Position numbers and translations under genes: made by a program
Shown: piece by piece, positions 15,759 to 26,496 of the stretch
Layout of the letters: every line of letters starts with the position of its first letter
Numbering within the stretch: the stretch's first letter is position 1
Origin: Xenorhabdus poinarii G6
Lineage (GTDB): Bacteria; Pseudomonadota; Gammaproteobacteria; Enterobacterales; Enterobacteriaceae
Assembly (NCBI RefSeq): GCF_000968175.1
Contig: NZ_FO704551.1
Span: 1,116,001 to 1,180,000, forward strand
DNA length: 64,000 nucleotides
Direction: 5' to 3'
Notes under the pieces: model-generated
Told to the model about the DNA's origin: nothing
Database searches by the model: none
What the model saw: only the letters and a program-made list of their open reading frames with translations

Positions 15759-17093
15759 TTAGAACGAATAGTTAAAGCTCACACCGTATAACCATGCGGT
15801 TCCCTTGGAATCGAACTCATAGGGTGCGGAGAATCCTTTTTGCTGAATCTCTTCTGGGAGAGCTTCACTCACATGCACTTTTTTACCACGCATATAGGAA
15901 ACACCGACATCGACAGACGCATCTTTATTGAATGCGTAAGTGGTTCCTGCACTTAACCAGAAACGATCCTGATCAGGGATGGAGATAGAACGGTTTTTGG
16001 CAGGAACTGGGCTTTCATCGAAAGCAATACCGGTACGGAATGTCCAATTATCGTCATAGTAATAGGTTGTACCTAGCGAGATACGGTATGCATCACGGAA
16101 ACCTTCGTGTTTATCAAATGCAGCTTTGCCTGTATCATTCCTGATTGCTTTTAATTCCTTGAACTGACTCCAGCCTGTGTACAAGAAGCTATAATGGATT
16201 GCCCATTGTGGTGCAACACGGTTATAACCGGAGAATTCCCACATATCAGGTAGATTCAGATCTAATTTGCCTTTGACGACGTTGCCGTTAGTACCCCCCT
16301 CGAAAAGTGTAGGTACATAGGGTAAATCATTGCTGTAATCACCACTCTTGAACTTAACGTTGACTTTTGAACGGTAAGTCAGGCTATAACGGTTATTTTC
16401 ATCATATTGATACAGTAAGCCTGCATTCCAGCCATAGCCCCAATCTTTACCTTCTAATCTGGCCGCTTCAGCCGTTGCTGGAATTGATATTGGGTATTTT
16501 TTGCTCAGCATTTTAGTAATTATCGGGCCTATTTCACCGGCATGCCGAACAATCTTGGCATCGGCATACACCGCATTGACACCTAAGCCAAAGCTGAACT
16601 GATCGTTAAATTTGTAAGCACCGCTTAGATTCAGGTTCACCGTTTTCAGGTCAGTTTTACCGCCGAGCAAGCCAGCCGTATAGTTATTGCTGAAATTCGT
16701 GGCGAGACCAAAGTTGGACGTTGCGGAGGCGCCAACAAACCACTGATCATTGATTGGCGTAATAAAATGCAGGTTTGGGATCCAGGCATGTGGTGCAATA
16801 TTTTTAGCGTAAGTGCTATTTTTGGTGAGAGGTGATTCCCCTGTGATATCAACATCGGGATTAACGTACACCACACCGCCAGAGAATGATGGTCGGTCAA
16901 ATAAGGTCATGGCCGCGGGGTTACGACTTCCTACGGAAGCGTTGTCTGCAACGACCCCCGCCCCCGAAAATGCGCGACCTAATCCTGATGATGAATATTC
17001 ATTCAATTGAAAACCGGCAGCACTAGCATTAGATGAAATCACTGCAACCGCCACTGCTAATGCTGAACGTGTAAATAGGTTTTTCTGGCTCAT
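15759..17093 (-). CDS. fadL: Long-chain fatty acid outer-membrane transporter FadL
   Basis: FadL is a 14-strand barrel that takes up exogenous long-chain fatty acids. The 444-residue protein has a signal peptide ([19 protein letters not shown] to SSNASA) followed by the mature start [21 protein letters not shown]. The NPAAM hatch motif is near residue 58. It ends in a barrel strand with terminal Phe (YGVSFNYSF), as outer-membrane proteins need. TTG six bases upstream is in frame; ATG at 17093 with GAGG eight bases away is preferred. A FadR-like site lies upstream, consistent with control together with fadIJ. Confidence 0.95.
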   Translation of the reverse strand: MSQKNLFTRSALAVAVAVISSNASAAGFQLNEYSSSGLGRAFSGAGVVADNASVGSRNPAAMTLFDRPSFSGGVVYVNPDVDITGESPLTKNSTYAKNIAPHAWIPNLHFITPINDQWFVGASATSNFGLATNFSNNYTAGLLGGKTDLKTVNLNLSGAYKFNDQFSFGLGVNAVYADAKIVRHAGEIGPIITKMLSKKYPISIPATAEAARLEGKDWGYGWNAGLLYQYDENNRYSLTYRSKVNVKFKSGDYSNDLPYVPTLFEGGTNGNVVKGKLDLNLPDMWEFSGYNRVAPQWAIHYSFLYTGWSQFKELKAIRNDTGKAAFDKHEGFRDAYRISLGTTYYYDDNWTFRTGIAFDESPVPAKNRSISIPDQDRFWLSAGTTYAFNKDASVDVGVSYMRGKKVHVSEALPEEIQQKGFSAPYEFDSKGTAWLYGVSFNYSF

Positions 17094-17178
17094 AACCAAA
17101 ACCTCATTGTTTAATTATTATTAACATGCTACTCAAGTAGCTGAGAGCGCGGGATTGTAGAGTCGATTTGTTTTAATG

Positions 17179-17193
17179 ACAAATCAGACCAGT
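17179..17193 (-). promoter_or_regulatory. Candidate FadR operator upstream of fadL
   Basis: On the minus strand ACTGGTCTGATTTGT agrees at 11 of 14 positions with the E. coli FadR consensus ACTGGTCNGACCAGT. It lies 86 bases before the fadL start, and FadR is known to repress fadL in E. coli. Confidence 0.55.
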
Positions 17194-17443
17194 GCACGAA
17201 GTATAGGCTCAATAATATAATATGTTGCAATAATGTTTTCTAAATATAACGAAAATGATTGCCAAATTGAGACTTGTGTAACAAAAAGTCGACAATATTT
17301 GTTATCCAAATGTGAACAAATTCTTATGGACGTGGTGAGATCAATAAATGGTGAAATAAATGGCCTCAGACAGCGTCAGCGCTGGTTATTGGCAAGTAAG
17401 AGGACGTAAAATGATGAGTCAGTTTTTATGGTTGGAGAAAAAA

Positions 17444-17740
17444 ATGTCTGATGCGATTAACCGTTGTCGTGCCGAAGAAACGGCTGCCTGTTGTTGTGTT
17501 GACGTTGGCACAATCATTGATAATGAAGATTGTAGCGCTTCTTACCAGTGTGTTTTTGCCAGTGGACAGGATGCTGAATTAATGCTTAATGCTTTGATAA
17601 AAAAGGCAAAAGAAGTGGAGTCTGAACCATGTATTATACGCCATAGCATGAAAGCACTGGAGGGGAAAATACAGTTATCTGCCGATTTTACCTTTAGTTG
17701 TCAGGCTGAAGCACTCATTTTTCAGTTGAGCTTGCGTTAA
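17444..17740 (+). CDS. yfcZ: YfcZ/YiiS-family protein
   Basis: A 98-residue cytoplasmic protein with the family pattern CCCVDVGTIIDNEDC near the N-terminus, VESEPCII in the middle and FTFSCQAEALIFQLSLR at the end. Its function is not established. The four cysteines of the first 35 residues are conserved in E. coli YfcZ and could bind metal or be redox active, which is inference. The start at 17444 has GGAG seven bases upstream; the reading frame is open further upstream but has no support there. It sits between divergent fadL and fadIJ exactly as in E. coli. Confidence 0.9.
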   Translation: MSDAINRCRAEETAACCCVDVGTIIDNEDCSASYQCVFASGQDAELMLNALIKKAKEVESEPCIIRHSMKALEGKIQLSADFTFSCQAEALIFQLSLR

Positions 17741-17755
17741 TTCTTCCTGAACAAT

Positions 17756-17796
17756 CGTTTTCTCACTGTTTGAGACCACAAAATAGTGAGAAAACG
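17756..17796. repeat. 12-bp inverted repeat after yfcZ
   Basis: CGTTTTCTCACT (17756-17767) pairs with AGTGAGAAAACG (17785-17796) across a 17-base loop. There is no T-run, so it is a weak terminator candidate for yfcZ. Confidence 0.45.
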
Positions 17797-17951
17797 CAGG
17801 TAAACCATGATAAATACCAACCCGTTATCTTCATTTTTGTCGCCTATTCTTCATCCATACAGTATAAATTATAACTAACTTAAAGTTGAGTTTGTTCTCA
17901 TTTTTAGTTTATTCATGTTTGCTATTTCCCAACATTGCGTTAACAATGCTG

Positions 17952-17968
17952 ATCAGGTCTGACCTCTT
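17952..17968. promoter_or_regulatory. Candidate FadR operator upstream of fadIJ
   Basis: ATCAGGTCTGACCTCTT contains the invariant FadR core GGTCNGACC and matches 12 of 16 positions of AACTGGTCNGACCAGTT. It lies 66 bases before fadI. Confidence 0.7.
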
Positions 17969-18033
17969 GTGAGGTGAGTCAATATTTTTAATCAATCAAT
18001 TGATTTAGTTAATGATAATGATTAGGAGTTGCT

Positions 18034-19344
18034 ATGGGTCGTTCTTCAACACAAGTCATCATGCCAAAGGAACGTGTCGCTATTGTCAGCGGATTGCGCA
18101 TTCCTTTTGCGAAACAGGCAACTTTCTACCACGGTATTCCGGCTGTTGACTTGGGAAAAGCTGTCGTAAGTGAACTGGTTATTAGGAGCGGTTTGTCGCC
18201 AGAGAAGATCGACCAATTAGTGTTTGGGCAAGTGGTACAAATGCCAGAAGCGCCGAATATTGCCAGAGAAATTGTTTTAGGGGCTGGCTTAAGTGTCAAT
18301 ACGGATGCCTACAGTGTTTCTCGTGCCTGTGCGACCAGCTTTCAGGCCATTGCAAACGTGGCTGAAAGTATTATGGCGGGAACGATTAATGTGGGGATCG
18401 CGGGCGGAGCTGATTCCTCATCCGTTTTGCCTATCGGCGTGACCAAATCTTTAGCCCGCACGTTAGTTGATCTGAACAAAGCCAAAAATTTCTCCCAAAG
18501 ATTAAAATTATTCAGCCGATTGAAATTGCGGGATTTACTGCCTGTCTCCCCGGCCGTTGCCGAGTATTCTACCGGATTGAGGATGGGGGATACCGCAGAA
18601 CAGATGGCAAAAACCTATCATATCAGTCGTGAGGATCAGGATACGTTGGCACATCGCTCCCATGTCTTGGCGGCTAAAGCCTGGGAACGGGGTGTGTTCA
18701 AAGAAGAAGTGGTATCGGCCTATTTTCCGCCATACAGCAAAACGTTGGCAGAAGATAACAACATTAGAAAAAGTTCCACTCTGGCTTCTTATGCTAAGTT
18801 GCGTCCGGCCTTCGATCGTAAACATGGCTCAGTCACGGCGGCAAACAGTACCCCCCTGACGGATGGCGCGGCTGCCGTGATGCTAATGTGTGAATCGGTT
18901 GCGAAAGAACTGGGTATGATCCCTCTGGGGTATTTACGGAGTTACGCGTTTTCTGCAATTGATGTTTGGCAGGATATGTTACTGGGCCCCTCCTATGCAA
19001 CGCCACTGGCTCTGGATCGTGCTGGTATCACACTGAATGAACTGACGCTTATCGACATGCATGAAGCGTTTGCCGCGCAAACATTGACGAATTTAAACAT
19101 GTTTGCCAGTGAAAAGTTTGCCCGTGAAAAATTAGGGCGTACTCAGGCAATAGGTGAAGTGGATATGGATAAATTCAATGTATTAGGGGGATCAATTGCC
19201 TATGGACACCCATTCGCGGCAACTGGCGCCAGAATGGTGACTCAGACATTGAACGAGTTGCGTCGCCGCGGTGGTGGGTTGGGGTTAACGACAGCTTGTG
19301 CTGCGGGTGGTTTGGGGGCGGCAATGGTATTGGAGGTAGAATAA
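18034..19344 (+). CDS. fadI: 3-ketoacyl-CoA thiolase FadI
   Basis: FadI cleaves 3-ketoacyl-CoA with CoA to give acetyl-CoA and a shortened acyl-CoA, and is the beta subunit of the fadIJ beta-oxidation complex (used anaerobically in E. coli). The 436-residue protein has the nucleophile Cys99 in SRACATSF, the histidine motif [11 protein letters not shown] and the second cysteine in TACAAGGLG near the C-terminus. The signature [11 protein letters not shown] near residue 70 is FadI-specific rather than FadA-like. TAGGAG precedes ATG. Its stop overlaps the fadJ start by one base (TAATG). Confidence 0.97.
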   Translation: MGRSSTQVIMPKERVAIVSGLRIPFAKQATFYHGIPAVDLGKAVVSELVIRSGLSPEKIDQLVFGQVVQMPEAPNIAREIVLGAGLSVNTDAYSVSRACATSFQAIANVAESIMAGTINVGIAGGADSSSVLPIGVTKSLARTLVDLNKAKNFSQRLKLFSRLKLRDLLPVSPAVAEYSTGLRMGDTAEQMAKTYHISREDQDTLAHRSHVLAAKAWERGVFKEEVVSAYFPPYSKTLAEDNNIRKSSTLASYAKLRPAFDRKHGSVTAANSTPLTDGAAAVMLMCESVAKELGMIPLGYLRSYAFSAIDVWQDMLLGPSYATPLALDRAGITLNELTLIDMHEAFAAQTLTNLNMFASEKFAREKLGRTQAIGEVDMDKFNVLGGSIAYGHPFAATGARMVTQTLNELRRRGGGLGLTTACAAGGLGAAMVLEVE

Positions 19345-21524
19345 TGGTTCAGACTGAAAAAGAAACGGTTATGCCAGCAATGCAACCAGAGCAATCGGCA
19401 TTCAAGTTTTCTGTCCGGGAGGATAAGGTGGGGATCATCACCTTTGACGTGCCAGGCGAAAGAGTGAATACATTGAAAGCCGAATGTGTTGAACAGTTTT
19501 TGTTAATGTTCGAAAAAGCGCAACACGTTTCGGGTTTGAAAGGTTTGGTTATCCTGTCCGGTAAGCCTGATAGCTTCATTGCGGGTGCCGATATCAGCAT
19601 GATCGCGGGCTGTCAGACTCAGGAAGACGCCACCGCATTGGCTGAAAAAGGCCAAAAACTCTTTGCGCAGATTGCTCATTATCCTTTACCGGTTGTCGCC
19701 GCCATTCATGGGGCATGTTTAGGTGGTGGGCTGGAATTGGCCTTGGCATGTCACGCGCGGATTTGCTCTTTGGATGAGAAAACACGTCTTGGTTTGCCGG
19801 AAGTTCAGCTTGGGTTGTTACCGGGTTCAGGCGGAACACAGAGATTGCCCCGTTTGATTGGTATCAGTGCGGCTTTGGATATGATATTGACCGGTCGTCA
19901 GCTTAAAGCGAAACAAGCACAGCGGCTAGGTGTTGTCGATGACACGGTTCCTGCCGATATCTTGCTGGATGTTGCCGTGCAATATGTGAAAAAAGGGGCG
20001 GTGAAACGTAAGCCATTAGCATGGTCACAGCGTTTGTTGGCAAGTCCACTGGGCAGACCGTTGTTATTCCCGATGGTTTATAAAAAAACGCGGGAAAAAA
20101 CACGAGGTCATTATCCGGCAGCGGAGAAAATCATTAGTGTGATCCGGGCGGGATTGGAAAAAGGCGCAGAAAAAGGTTTTCAGCTTGAAGCCAAAGCATT
20201 TGGTGAGTTGGCCATGACACAGGAATCAGAAGCATTACGTAGTCTGTTTTTTGCGTCTACTGCGTTAAAAAATGAAACCGGTTCTTCAGCGCGACCCGCA
20301 GAGATTAAAAATGTGGGACTCCTGGGCGGCGGCTTGATGGGAGGGGGGATTGCCAATGTCACCATAACGCGGGGCAATCTGCCGGTTCGTATTAAAGATA
20401 TTAATGAAAAAGGCATTAATCAGGCATTCAAATATACCTGGGATCGCCTTTCTAAGCGAGTGAAACAGCGTCGTTTGACATCAAGTGAGCGCACTCGTCA
20501 GATGTCTCTCCTGACAGGCACTCTCGATTACCGTGGTTTTCAGCAAGTGGATATTGTTGTCGAAGCGGTATTTGAAGATTTGGTTCTGAAACGCAAAATG
20601 GTTGCTGAAATTGAAGAAAATACGGGATCAGAAACGATTTTTGCCTCTAACACTTCTTCATTGCCCATTCACAAGATCGCGGAAATGGCGACTCGACCAG
20701 AAAAGGTGATCGGTCTTCACTATTTTAGCCCGGTAGATAAAATGCCGTTAGTGGAAGTGATCCCACACGAAGGAACGAGTGAAAAAACCATTGCAACCGC
20801 CGTGGCATTGGCTAAGAAACAGGGCAAAACCGCCATCGTTGTCGGGGATAAAGCCGGATTCTATGTCAACCGAATTTTGGCACCTTACATTAATGAAGCG
20901 AGCTATTGTTTAGTGGAAGGAGAGCCAATCGAACATATCGATAATGCTTTGGTGAATTTCGGTTTTCCTATTGGTCCCATCAATCTGCTGGATGAAGTCG
21001 GCATCGATGTGGGGACGAAAATCATCCCGATTCTGGTCGAGCAATTGGGGAATCGGTTTGCCGCACCAGCGATTTTGGATGCAATCTTGAAAGATGACCG
21101 GAAGGGTAAGAAAAATGGTCGTGGCTTCTATTCTTATAAAAGCAAACAGGCTTCATTCTGGCCCTTTGGGAAAAAATCGCAAAGAGAAGTCGATGCTTCG
21201 ATCTACGCTTTATTAAAAATCAAACCGGCGGTAAAAATGTTGCCTGCTGACATTGCTCAACGTTGTGTGATGCTGATGTTGAATGAAGCTGTTCGCTGTC
21301 TGGATGAAGGCATTATTCGAAGCCCCCGTGATGGGGATATCGGTGCGGTATTTGGCATTGGATTCCCGCCGTTCCTGGGAGGGCCATTCCGTTATCTTGA
21401 TAAACTGGGCAGTGAGAAAGTGGTCGAAATTTTACGACGTCTGGAGGCGCAATATGGGGAAAGGTTTTCTCCGTGTGAACGTTTAGTCCAGATGGCTGAC
21501 CAGAAAAAGACATTTTACGCATAG
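19344..21524 (+). CDS. fadJ: Fatty-acid oxidation alpha subunit FadJ
   Basis: A 726-residue bifunctional enzyme. The N-terminal half is an enoyl-CoA hydratase/isomerase ([18 protein letters not shown] near residue 115, and [21 protein letters not shown]). The C-terminal half is 3-hydroxyacyl-CoA dehydrogenase (NAD motif [14 protein letters not shown] near residue 330, [21 protein letters not shown]). It works with FadI in anaerobic or alternative beta-oxidation. The frame is open 48 bases upstream inside fadI, but ATG at 19344, coupled to the fadI stop, is the logical start. The protein is slightly longer at the N-terminus than E. coli FadJ; M10 is an alternative start. Confidence 0.97.
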   Translation: MVQTEKETVMPAMQPEQSAFKFSVREDKVGIITFDVPGERVNTLKAECVEQFLLMFEKAQHVSGLKGLVILSGKPDSFIAGADISMIAGCQTQEDATALAEKGQKLFAQIAHYPLPVVAAIHGACLGGGLELALACHARICSLDEKTRLGLPEVQLGLLPGSGGTQRLPRLIGISAALDMILTGRQLKAKQAQRLGVVDDTVPADILLDVAVQYVKKGAVKRKPLAWSQRLLASPLGRPLLFPMVYKKTREKTRGHYPAAEKIISVIRAGLEKGAEKGFQLEAKAFGELAMTQESEALRSLFFASTALKNETGSSARPAEIKNVGLLGGGLMGGGIANVTITRGNLPVRIKDINEKGINQAFKYTWDRLSKRVKQRRLTSSERTRQMSLLTGTLDYRGFQQVDIVVEAVFEDLVLKRKMVAEIEENTGSETIFASNTSSLPIHKIAEMATRPEKVIGLHYFSPVDKMPLVEVIPHEGTSEKTIATAVALAKKQGKTAIVVGDKAGFYVNRILAPYINEASYCLVEGEPIEHIDNALVNFGFPIGPINLLDEVGIDVGTKIIPILVEQLGNRFAAPAILDAILKDDRKGKKNGRGFYSYKSKQASFWPFGKKSQREVDASIYALLKIKPAVKMLPADIAQRCVMLMLNEAVRCLDEGIIRSPRDGDIGAVFGIGFPPFLGGPFRYLDKLGSEKVVEILRRLEAQYGERFSPCERLVQMADQKKTFYA

Positions 21525-21545
21525 TTTGATGTTTGATGAATTCGC

Positions 21546-21575
21546 CCGGCGCTTTTGATTTTGCGCCGGTTTTTT
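21546..21575 (+). terminator. Rho-independent terminator after fadJ
   Basis: The 7-bp GC stem CCGGCGC/GCGCCGG is followed directly by six T. Confidence 0.92.
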
Positions 21576-21887
21576 ATCTCTACCCAATCAACGTCGGTTT
21601 GCATTATGCGAGCAATCCCCCCTGCTTATTCATGGTTGTTATTTCATGACAACTTAAGGCATCATACCGATAAGTAATAACTGAAACGTTTTTATACTCT
21701 TCGCACCTTAATTTGCCCGTCTTCCTGGCGGTATTCTCTTATTTTTGTCCCATGATTTTCTATTTTAGACCCGTATTTTTTATTTCATACCGTAGAATCA
21801 ATGGGCGGTCGCAAGCAGCGTTGATGTGTGTGATGTTGAGATAACGTGGTCATTAGAACAAAGTAGTCATTAACTAAGCGGTGGATT
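21576..21887. other. Upstream region of sixA
   Basis: There is no gene here. It presumably holds the sixA promoter, but no convincing -35/-10 pair or operator could be picked. Confidence 0.4.
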
Positions 21888-22370
21888 ATGTACGTTTTTA
21901 TTATGCGTCACGGTGAGGCAGCTTTAGCGGCAAGTAGTGATGCAACCCGGGAGCTGACACCGAAAGGATGCCAGGAATCACAGCAGATGGCGGATTGGCT
22001 TTCGCAACAACGGCCTGGCATGGATTGTGTTTTGGTCAGTCCGTATATTCGCGCAATACAAACGTTAAAGGCGGTGCGAGAAAGTCTGATACTGCCTGAC
22101 AATGCCGAAGTGCTGACTGAGTTAACACCATCAGGGGATAGCGCACTAGTTGCCAGTTATTTACACGTTTTATCAACACAGGGATACCAATCGGTATTGG
22201 TGGTTTCCCATTTACCTTTGGTCGGGTATTTGGTTTCTGAACTTTGTCCGGGGCAGGCTCCCCCGATGTTTGTTACCTCCGGTATTGCTTGTGTCGAATT
22301 AGATCAACAAACCGAAAAAGGGTGTCTGTTGTGGCAAACCTCTCCGGCACAGTTGGCAGCAAGGCGTTAA
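21888..22370 (+). CDS. sixA: Phosphohistidine phosphatase SixA
   Basis: SixA dephosphorylates histidine phosphotransfer proteins (ArcB HPt domain; in later work PtsH-type NPr). The 160-residue protein belongs to the histidine phosphatase superfamily: MYVFIMRHGEA carries the RHG motif with catalytic His8, and LVVSHLPLVGYLVSEL supplies the second catalytic His. Length and order (fadJ, sixA, smrB) match E. coli. It is convergent with smrB, 31 bases away. Confidence 0.95.
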   Translation: MYVFIMRHGEAALAASSDATRELTPKGCQESQQMADWLSQQRPGMDCVLVSPYIRAIQTLKAVRESLILPDNAEVLTELTPSGDSALVASYLHVLSTQGYQSVLVVSHLPLVGYLVSELCPGQAPPMFVTSGIACVELDQQTEKGCLLWQTSPAQLAARR

Positions 22371-22401
22371 CCAGACACCTCAATGTTATATAGCGGTAAG
22401 A

Positions 22402-22944
22402 TTAGCGCTGCGCAGACTCATCCATCTCGACTAAAATGAGTAACGCAGCGTTTCCTCCCCACGCTTTGGGCGCTTGATGAAAAGCAATAATATCAGGATG
22501 TTGAGCCAGCCATAATGGAATTTGCTGCTTGAGAATGCGCTTACCGTGACCATGCATAACACAGGCACAATAGACATATTCGCGGCGGCAGGCAGCGATC
22601 AAAGCGCCAATTTCTTGCTTAGCCTGTAACTGAGTTAGCCCATGTAAGTCCAGAAAAAGCTCCGGGGTATAATCCCCACGCCGCAATTTCTTTAATTCAT
22701 AATGATTGTCGCCTTCCCGGATGTAACGGGTAGGGCCTTCCATCTCCAGATTGGGCTGGAATTCATCGGAAAAATAGTAACTGGCATCAACCTGTTCTTG
22801 CATCAAACGTTCAGGGGCAAGCTGGGTGATTTTTTTTCTTTTTGGGGGATGAGAAACCGTATCTTGCTGAATACGACGCGTTCCCGTCACAGAGGTTCTA
22901 AATAGACTAATGTCTTCTGAGTTTAGTTGATGTTTTCTCTTCAT
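22402..22944 (-). CDS. smrB: Ribosome rescue endonuclease SmrB
   Basis: SmrB recognises collided ribosomes and cleaves the mRNA between them. The 180-residue protein has a basic N-terminal tail (residues 1-50) that in E. coli anchors it to the ribosome, and a C-terminal Smr domain with [12 protein letters not shown] near residue 95 and [10 protein letters not shown] near residue 130. In E. coli smrB is divergent from prmB; here the divergent neighbour is hutI, because the hut block has come between. Confidence 0.93.
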   Translation of the reverse strand: MKRKHQLNSEDISLFRTSVTGTRRIQQDTVSHPPKRKKITQLAPERLMQEQVDASYYFSDEFQPNLEMEGPTRYIREGDNHYELKKLRRGDYTPELFLDLHGLTQLQAKQEIGALIAACRREYVYCACVMHGHGKRILKQQIPLWLAQHPDIIAFHQAPKAWGGNAALLILVEMDESAQR

Positions 22945-23044
22945 TACTCGTTAATTTACTCACAGCGTTGCGTCAGTGTCTCTGATTTTTTGTGATTTTT
23001 CCTGGAAGCTATCAGTTTAACTAACAAGCTGTTCACAAAATGAT

Positions 23045-23074
23045 TTGACAATTATGTTTGGTTATAAAATAAAT
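23045..23074 (+). promoter_or_regulatory. Probable hutIGC promoter
   Basis: TTGACA (23045-23050) is followed by an A/T-rich -10 area ending in ATAAAT (23069-23074, 18-bp spacer). The HutC operator begins at the end of this -10, so bound HutC would block RNA polymerase. The -10 choice is uncertain. Confidence 0.45.
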
Positions 23075-23085
23075 GTATATACAAC
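23073..23085. promoter_or_regulatory. HutC operator upstream of hutI
   Basis: ATGTATATACAAC contains the TGTATATACA palindrome known for HutC repressors. The identical 13-mer stands before hutU (26441-26453). The two sites and the hutC gene between them make the assignment strong. Confidence 0.75.
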
Positions 23086-23126
23086 ATAAGGTCTGATACA
23101 AACAAGAAAAATAACAGGATGATACA

Positions 23127-24446
23127 ATGTCAATTGAACTAAGAGACACTGATGTCATATGGCGTAATGCCAGACTTGCTACCATGAACCCTGCCATTAA
23201 AACCCGCTTTCATAAAAGCATTGAAGGTAAAGATATTGATAATGAAAGTCTTTACAGCATAGTAGAACAACACGATCTTATCGTCAGGGATGAGAAAATC
23301 CTGGCGATTTTACCGACCAATCGCGTCCCCAAAAATCAGTGTAAGGTCATTGACGTACAGCAGCGCTTGATCACCCCGGGCTTAATCGATTGCCACACCC
23401 ACTTAGTGTTTGGTGGCAATCGAGCCTCGGAATGGGAACAGCGTTTGAACGGTGTCTCTTATGAAGAAATTAGTGCAAAAGGCGGCGGCATTAATGCGAC
23501 GGTCAATGCCACTCGTCATAGTTCCGCCCAACAATTGGAAACCGTCTCCCAAAAGCGGCTTAATGCCCTGATTGCTGAAGGGGTGACAACGATTGAGATA
23601 AAATCAGGTTATGGGTTGGATCGGGAAAATGAAGAAAAACAGTTAAATGTTGTCAACGCGTTGGCACAGAAAAATCCCATCGACATTAGCCCGACATTAC
23701 TGTCGGCCCATGCTGTTCCTCCTGAATATCAACATGATCCTGATGCTTATATCGATTTAGTGTGTGATTCCATTCTGCCTGCTCTCTGGCAAAAGCAGTT
23801 ATTCGATGCCGTCGATGTATTTTGTGAAACAGTGGGTTTTACACTGGATCAGACCAAACGTCTTTTTGATACCGCAAAACGTCTGAAAATCCCGGTCAAA
23901 GGGCATGTTGAACAACTGTCCAATTTGGGCGGAAGTGAACTGGTTGCTGAATATCAAGGTTTGTCCGTTGATCATATTGAATATTTGGATGAAAAGGGCA
24001 TTGAAGCTATTCGCCGTAGTGGCACCGTGGCTGTATTGTTGCCCGGCGCCTTCTATTTTCTGCGAGAAACGCAACGTCCGCCCATTGCATTATTGCGCCA
24101 ATACGGAGTCCCGATGGCGATTTCGACAGATTTTAATCCCGGCACCAGCCCGTTTGCCTCTTTGCGTCTGATCATGAATATGGCGTGCGTACAATTTGGT
24201 TTAACACCCGCAGAAGCCTGGCAGGGCGTCACCATTCATGCTGCCCGGGCATTAGGACGGGCTGAGAGTCATGGTCAGTTGGCGGCAGGTTTTATGGCGA
24301 ATTTTGTTGTCTGGGATGCTCAGAACCCCGTTGATATCTTATATGAGTTAGGACATAACCCATTGGTTTATCGTGTTTATCAGGGGGAGATCATGCATCG
24401 AAATGACCTGGCCCTCCGTTCCGTTAGCAATCATGAAAGAGGGTGA
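23127..24446 (+). CDS. hutI: Imidazolonepropionase HutI
   Basis: HutI opens the ring of 4-imidazolone-5-propanoate to give N-formimidoyl-glutamate, the third step of histidine breakdown. The 439-residue protein is an amidohydrolase: [19 protein letters not shown] near residue 79 carries the metal-binding HxH, and [31 protein letters not shown] and [11 protein letters not shown] follow in order. The N-terminus is about 30 residues longer than many HutI proteins. It is the first gene of hutIGC, and its stop lies 10 bases before hutG. Confidence 0.96.
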   Translation: MSIELRDTDVIWRNARLATMNPAIKTRFHKSIEGKDIDNESLYSIVEQHDLIVRDEKILAILPTNRVPKNQCKVIDVQQRLITPGLIDCHTHLVFGGNRASEWEQRLNGVSYEEISAKGGGINATVNATRHSSAQQLETVSQKRLNALIAEGVTTIEIKSGYGLDRENEEKQLNVVNALAQKNPIDISPTLLSAHAVPPEYQHDPDAYIDLVCDSILPALWQKQLFDAVDVFCETVGFTLDQTKRLFDTAKRLKIPVKGHVEQLSNLGGSELVAEYQGLSVDHIEYLDEKGIEAIRRSGTVAVLLPGAFYFLRETQRPPIALLRQYGVPMAISTDFNPGTSPFASLRLIMNMACVQFGLTPAEAWQGVTIHAARALGRAESHGQLAAGFMANFVVWDAQNPVDILYELGHNPLVYRVYQGEIMHRNDLALRSVSNHERG

Positions 24447-24456
24447 GGGAAAGCAT

Positions 24457-25413
24457 ATGAATTTATGGCAGCCAACATCGGAAAATATTTGGCAAGGGCG
24501 TAACGATCTCGTTGAAGCGGATAATGCTTTACGGATATTCCAGACAATCAAACAACCCGCGAGTTTCTCCCCGGCAAAATTTCCTCATCATATTGCTTTA
24601 TTGGGGTTTGAATGTGATGAAGGCGTCAAACTTAATCAGGGACGTCCGGGGGCGAAATTAGGCGCTGAATATTTGCGTCAAGCGCTGGCAAATCTGGCTA
24701 GCCATGACGGGCATGATAGGTTGGTGGATTTGGGGAATATTCGGGCAAATCCGGGTGAATTGTGTGAAGCACAGGCTGCGCTTAGTGAGGCGGTATTCGC
24801 CTGCCAGCAGCATAATATGAAAACATTGATTTTTGGGGGCGGACATGAAACCGCATTTGCGCATGGCATGGGGATCTATCGTGCGTTTCCGACGCAGCGG
24901 GTTGGTATCATTAATTTTGATGCGCATTTGGATCTGCGCAATGCACCGCAGCCGACATCAGGCACACCATTCCGGCAACTTGCCCATTATTGTCAACAGC
25001 ATCAACGTCCCTTTAATTACAGTTGTGTTGGCGCCAGCCTGGCAGCGAATACGCAAGCGTTGTTAGATGAGGCGAATCATCTTGATGTCATGATTATCTG
25101 GGATATGCACTGTATTGCGTCGCTAGATAAGGTACAGCAGCAGTTACAAGATTTCATTAATCAGCTCGATGTCATTTATATGACTATTGATTTAGACGTC
25201 CTGCCAATTTGGCAAATGCCGGCCGTTTCTGCGCCCGCGGCGTTAGGTGTTCCGCTGGAACGTTTATTGCCATTAGTTCAACTAATCTGTCAGAGTAAAA
25301 AGTTGCAAGCCGTAGATTTAGTCGAGCTTAATCCTTTGTATGATATGCAGGGGATGGGGGGGAAAGTAGCGGCTCGCTTGGCATGGCAATTAGTGCACTG
25401 GTGGAATGGATAA
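24457..25413 (+). CDS. hutG: Formimidoylglutamase HutG
   Basis: HutG hydrolyses N-formimidoyl-glutamate to glutamate and formamide, the last step of this hut branch. The 318-residue protein is a ureohydrolase with the manganese ligands in LIFGGGHETAFAHG (near residue 131), NFDAHLDLR and MTIDLDVLP. An in-frame start 84 bases upstream would overlap hutI; ATG at 24457 with GAGGG upstream gives the family N-terminus MNLWQPTSENIWQGRND. Confidence 0.95.
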   Translation: MNLWQPTSENIWQGRNDLVEADNALRIFQTIKQPASFSPAKFPHHIALLGFECDEGVKLNQGRPGAKLGAEYLRQALANLASHDGHDRLVDLGNIRANPGELCEAQAALSEAVFACQQHNMKTLIFGGGHETAFAHGMGIYRAFPTQRVGIINFDAHLDLRNAPQPTSGTPFRQLAHYCQQHQRPFNYSCVGASLAANTQALLDEANHLDVMIIWDMHCIASLDKVQQQLQDFINQLDVIYMTIDLDVLPIWQMPAVSAPAALGVPLERLLPLVQLICQSKKLQAVDLVELNPLYDMQGMGGKVAARLAWQLVHWWNG

Positions 25414-25475
25414 GCCGATGGGGGGAGTCCGGGGAGCAAAATAGGTGAAAGTGAATAAAAAATGAAGGGGGGAGA

Positions 25476-26207
25476 GTGACAGACGATTTACCAGAGATAC
25501 ACACCAAACCCGTGCCTTTGTATGCGAAATTAAAGCAAGCGATTATCGAAAAGATCTACACGGGGGAGTGGAAACCGCATGATCGAGTGCCTTCTGAGGC
25601 GGAATTGGTCAAGCAGTTTAACTGTAGTCGTATGACAGCAAACAGGGCATTAAGGGAACTGACGGCAGAAGGTTTTCTATTCCGTTTGCAGGGGGTGGGA
25701 TCGTTTGTTTCTGAGCCGAAAGGACAATCTGCTTTATTTGAAATTCACAGTATCGCAGATGAAATCGCTGCCCGTGCTAATCAGCATCGTTGCAAGGTGC
25801 TGAAACTGTCTGAAGTGAGTGCGAATATGACCCAAGCGGCGGAATTCAGTATTGCGGTAGGTGCACCGCTCTACCATTCCATCATCATACATTATGAAAA
25901 TGATGTCCCGGTGCAAATTGAGGATCGCTATGTCAATGTTCAGGCAGCGCCCGCGTACCTGAAACAAGATTTCGGCCGGCAGACAGCGCACGATTATCTC
26001 TCTCAGGTAGCACCATTAACGGAGGGAGAACACGTTGTTGAGGCCATTGCCGGTGATGCCCGCTCTTGTCGATTATTGCAGATTGATGTGAATACCCCCT
26101 GTTTATTAATCAGCCGTCGCACGTGGTCGAAAAAATTTATTGTTTCCAGTGCCAGGTTATTGTTTCCCGGCCATCGGTATAAATTGAAAGGGCGTTTTAG
26201 TTCATAA
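25476..26207 (+). CDS. hutC: Histidine utilisation repressor HutC (GntR/HutC family)
   Basis: HutC represses hut transcription until urocanate binds. The 243-residue protein has an N-terminal GntR winged helix (VPLYAKLKQAIIEKIYTGEW, then VPSEAELVKQFNCSRMTANRAL, residues 13-60) and a C-terminal UTRA ligand domain (HSIADEIAARANQHRCKVL to ISRRTWS). It starts with GTG, four to six bases after a strong GGGGGGAG site. It lies 62 bases after hutG and ends at a terminator. Two copies of its probable operator flank the divided operon. Confidence 0.95.
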   Translation: MTDDLPEIHTKPVPLYAKLKQAIIEKIYTGEWKPHDRVPSEAELVKQFNCSRMTANRALRELTAEGFLFRLQGVGSFVSEPKGQSALFEIHSIADEIAARANQHRCKVLKLSEVSANMTQAAEFSIAVGAPLYHSIIIHYENDVPVQIEDRYVNVQAAPAYLKQDFGRQTAHDYLSQVAPLTEGEHVVEAIAGDARSCRLLQIDVNTPCLLISRRTWSKKFIVSSARLLFPGHRYKLKGRFSS

Positions 26208-26224
26208 TTGCTTCTCTCATGGCA

Positions 26225-26263
26225 AAAACCTCTTTTTTCTTTTTAGACAGAAGGGGTTTTTTT
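26225..26263 (+). terminator. Rho-independent terminator after hutC
   Basis: A 10-bp stem, AAAACCTCTT with AAGGGGTTTT, is followed by more T. It separates hutIGC from hutUH and the permease gene. Confidence 0.85.
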
Positions 26264-26440
26264 ATGATCTGTTGTAGCGTAAATGTAAAATCAATGTGAT
26301 ATAAAACACAGAACCGGCAAAAATATTTCCTTCTTTATCACGCCATGAATTACTGTTATTTTATTGATTTTTATCATAAATAATATTCACCGCCAAATTA
26401 TCAACTTTACCTGTGTCACATTTTTGCCTATTGAATACAC

Positions 26441-26453
26441 ATGTATATACAAC
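26441..26453. promoter_or_regulatory. HutC operator upstream of hutU
   Basis: ATGTATATACAAC, identical to the site before hutI, lies 44 bases before the hutU start. This gives the second hut transcript the same control. Confidence 0.75.
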
Positions 26454-26496
26454 TATACAATGAACAAAATTCACCAAGACGAGATAGGAAAAAATC

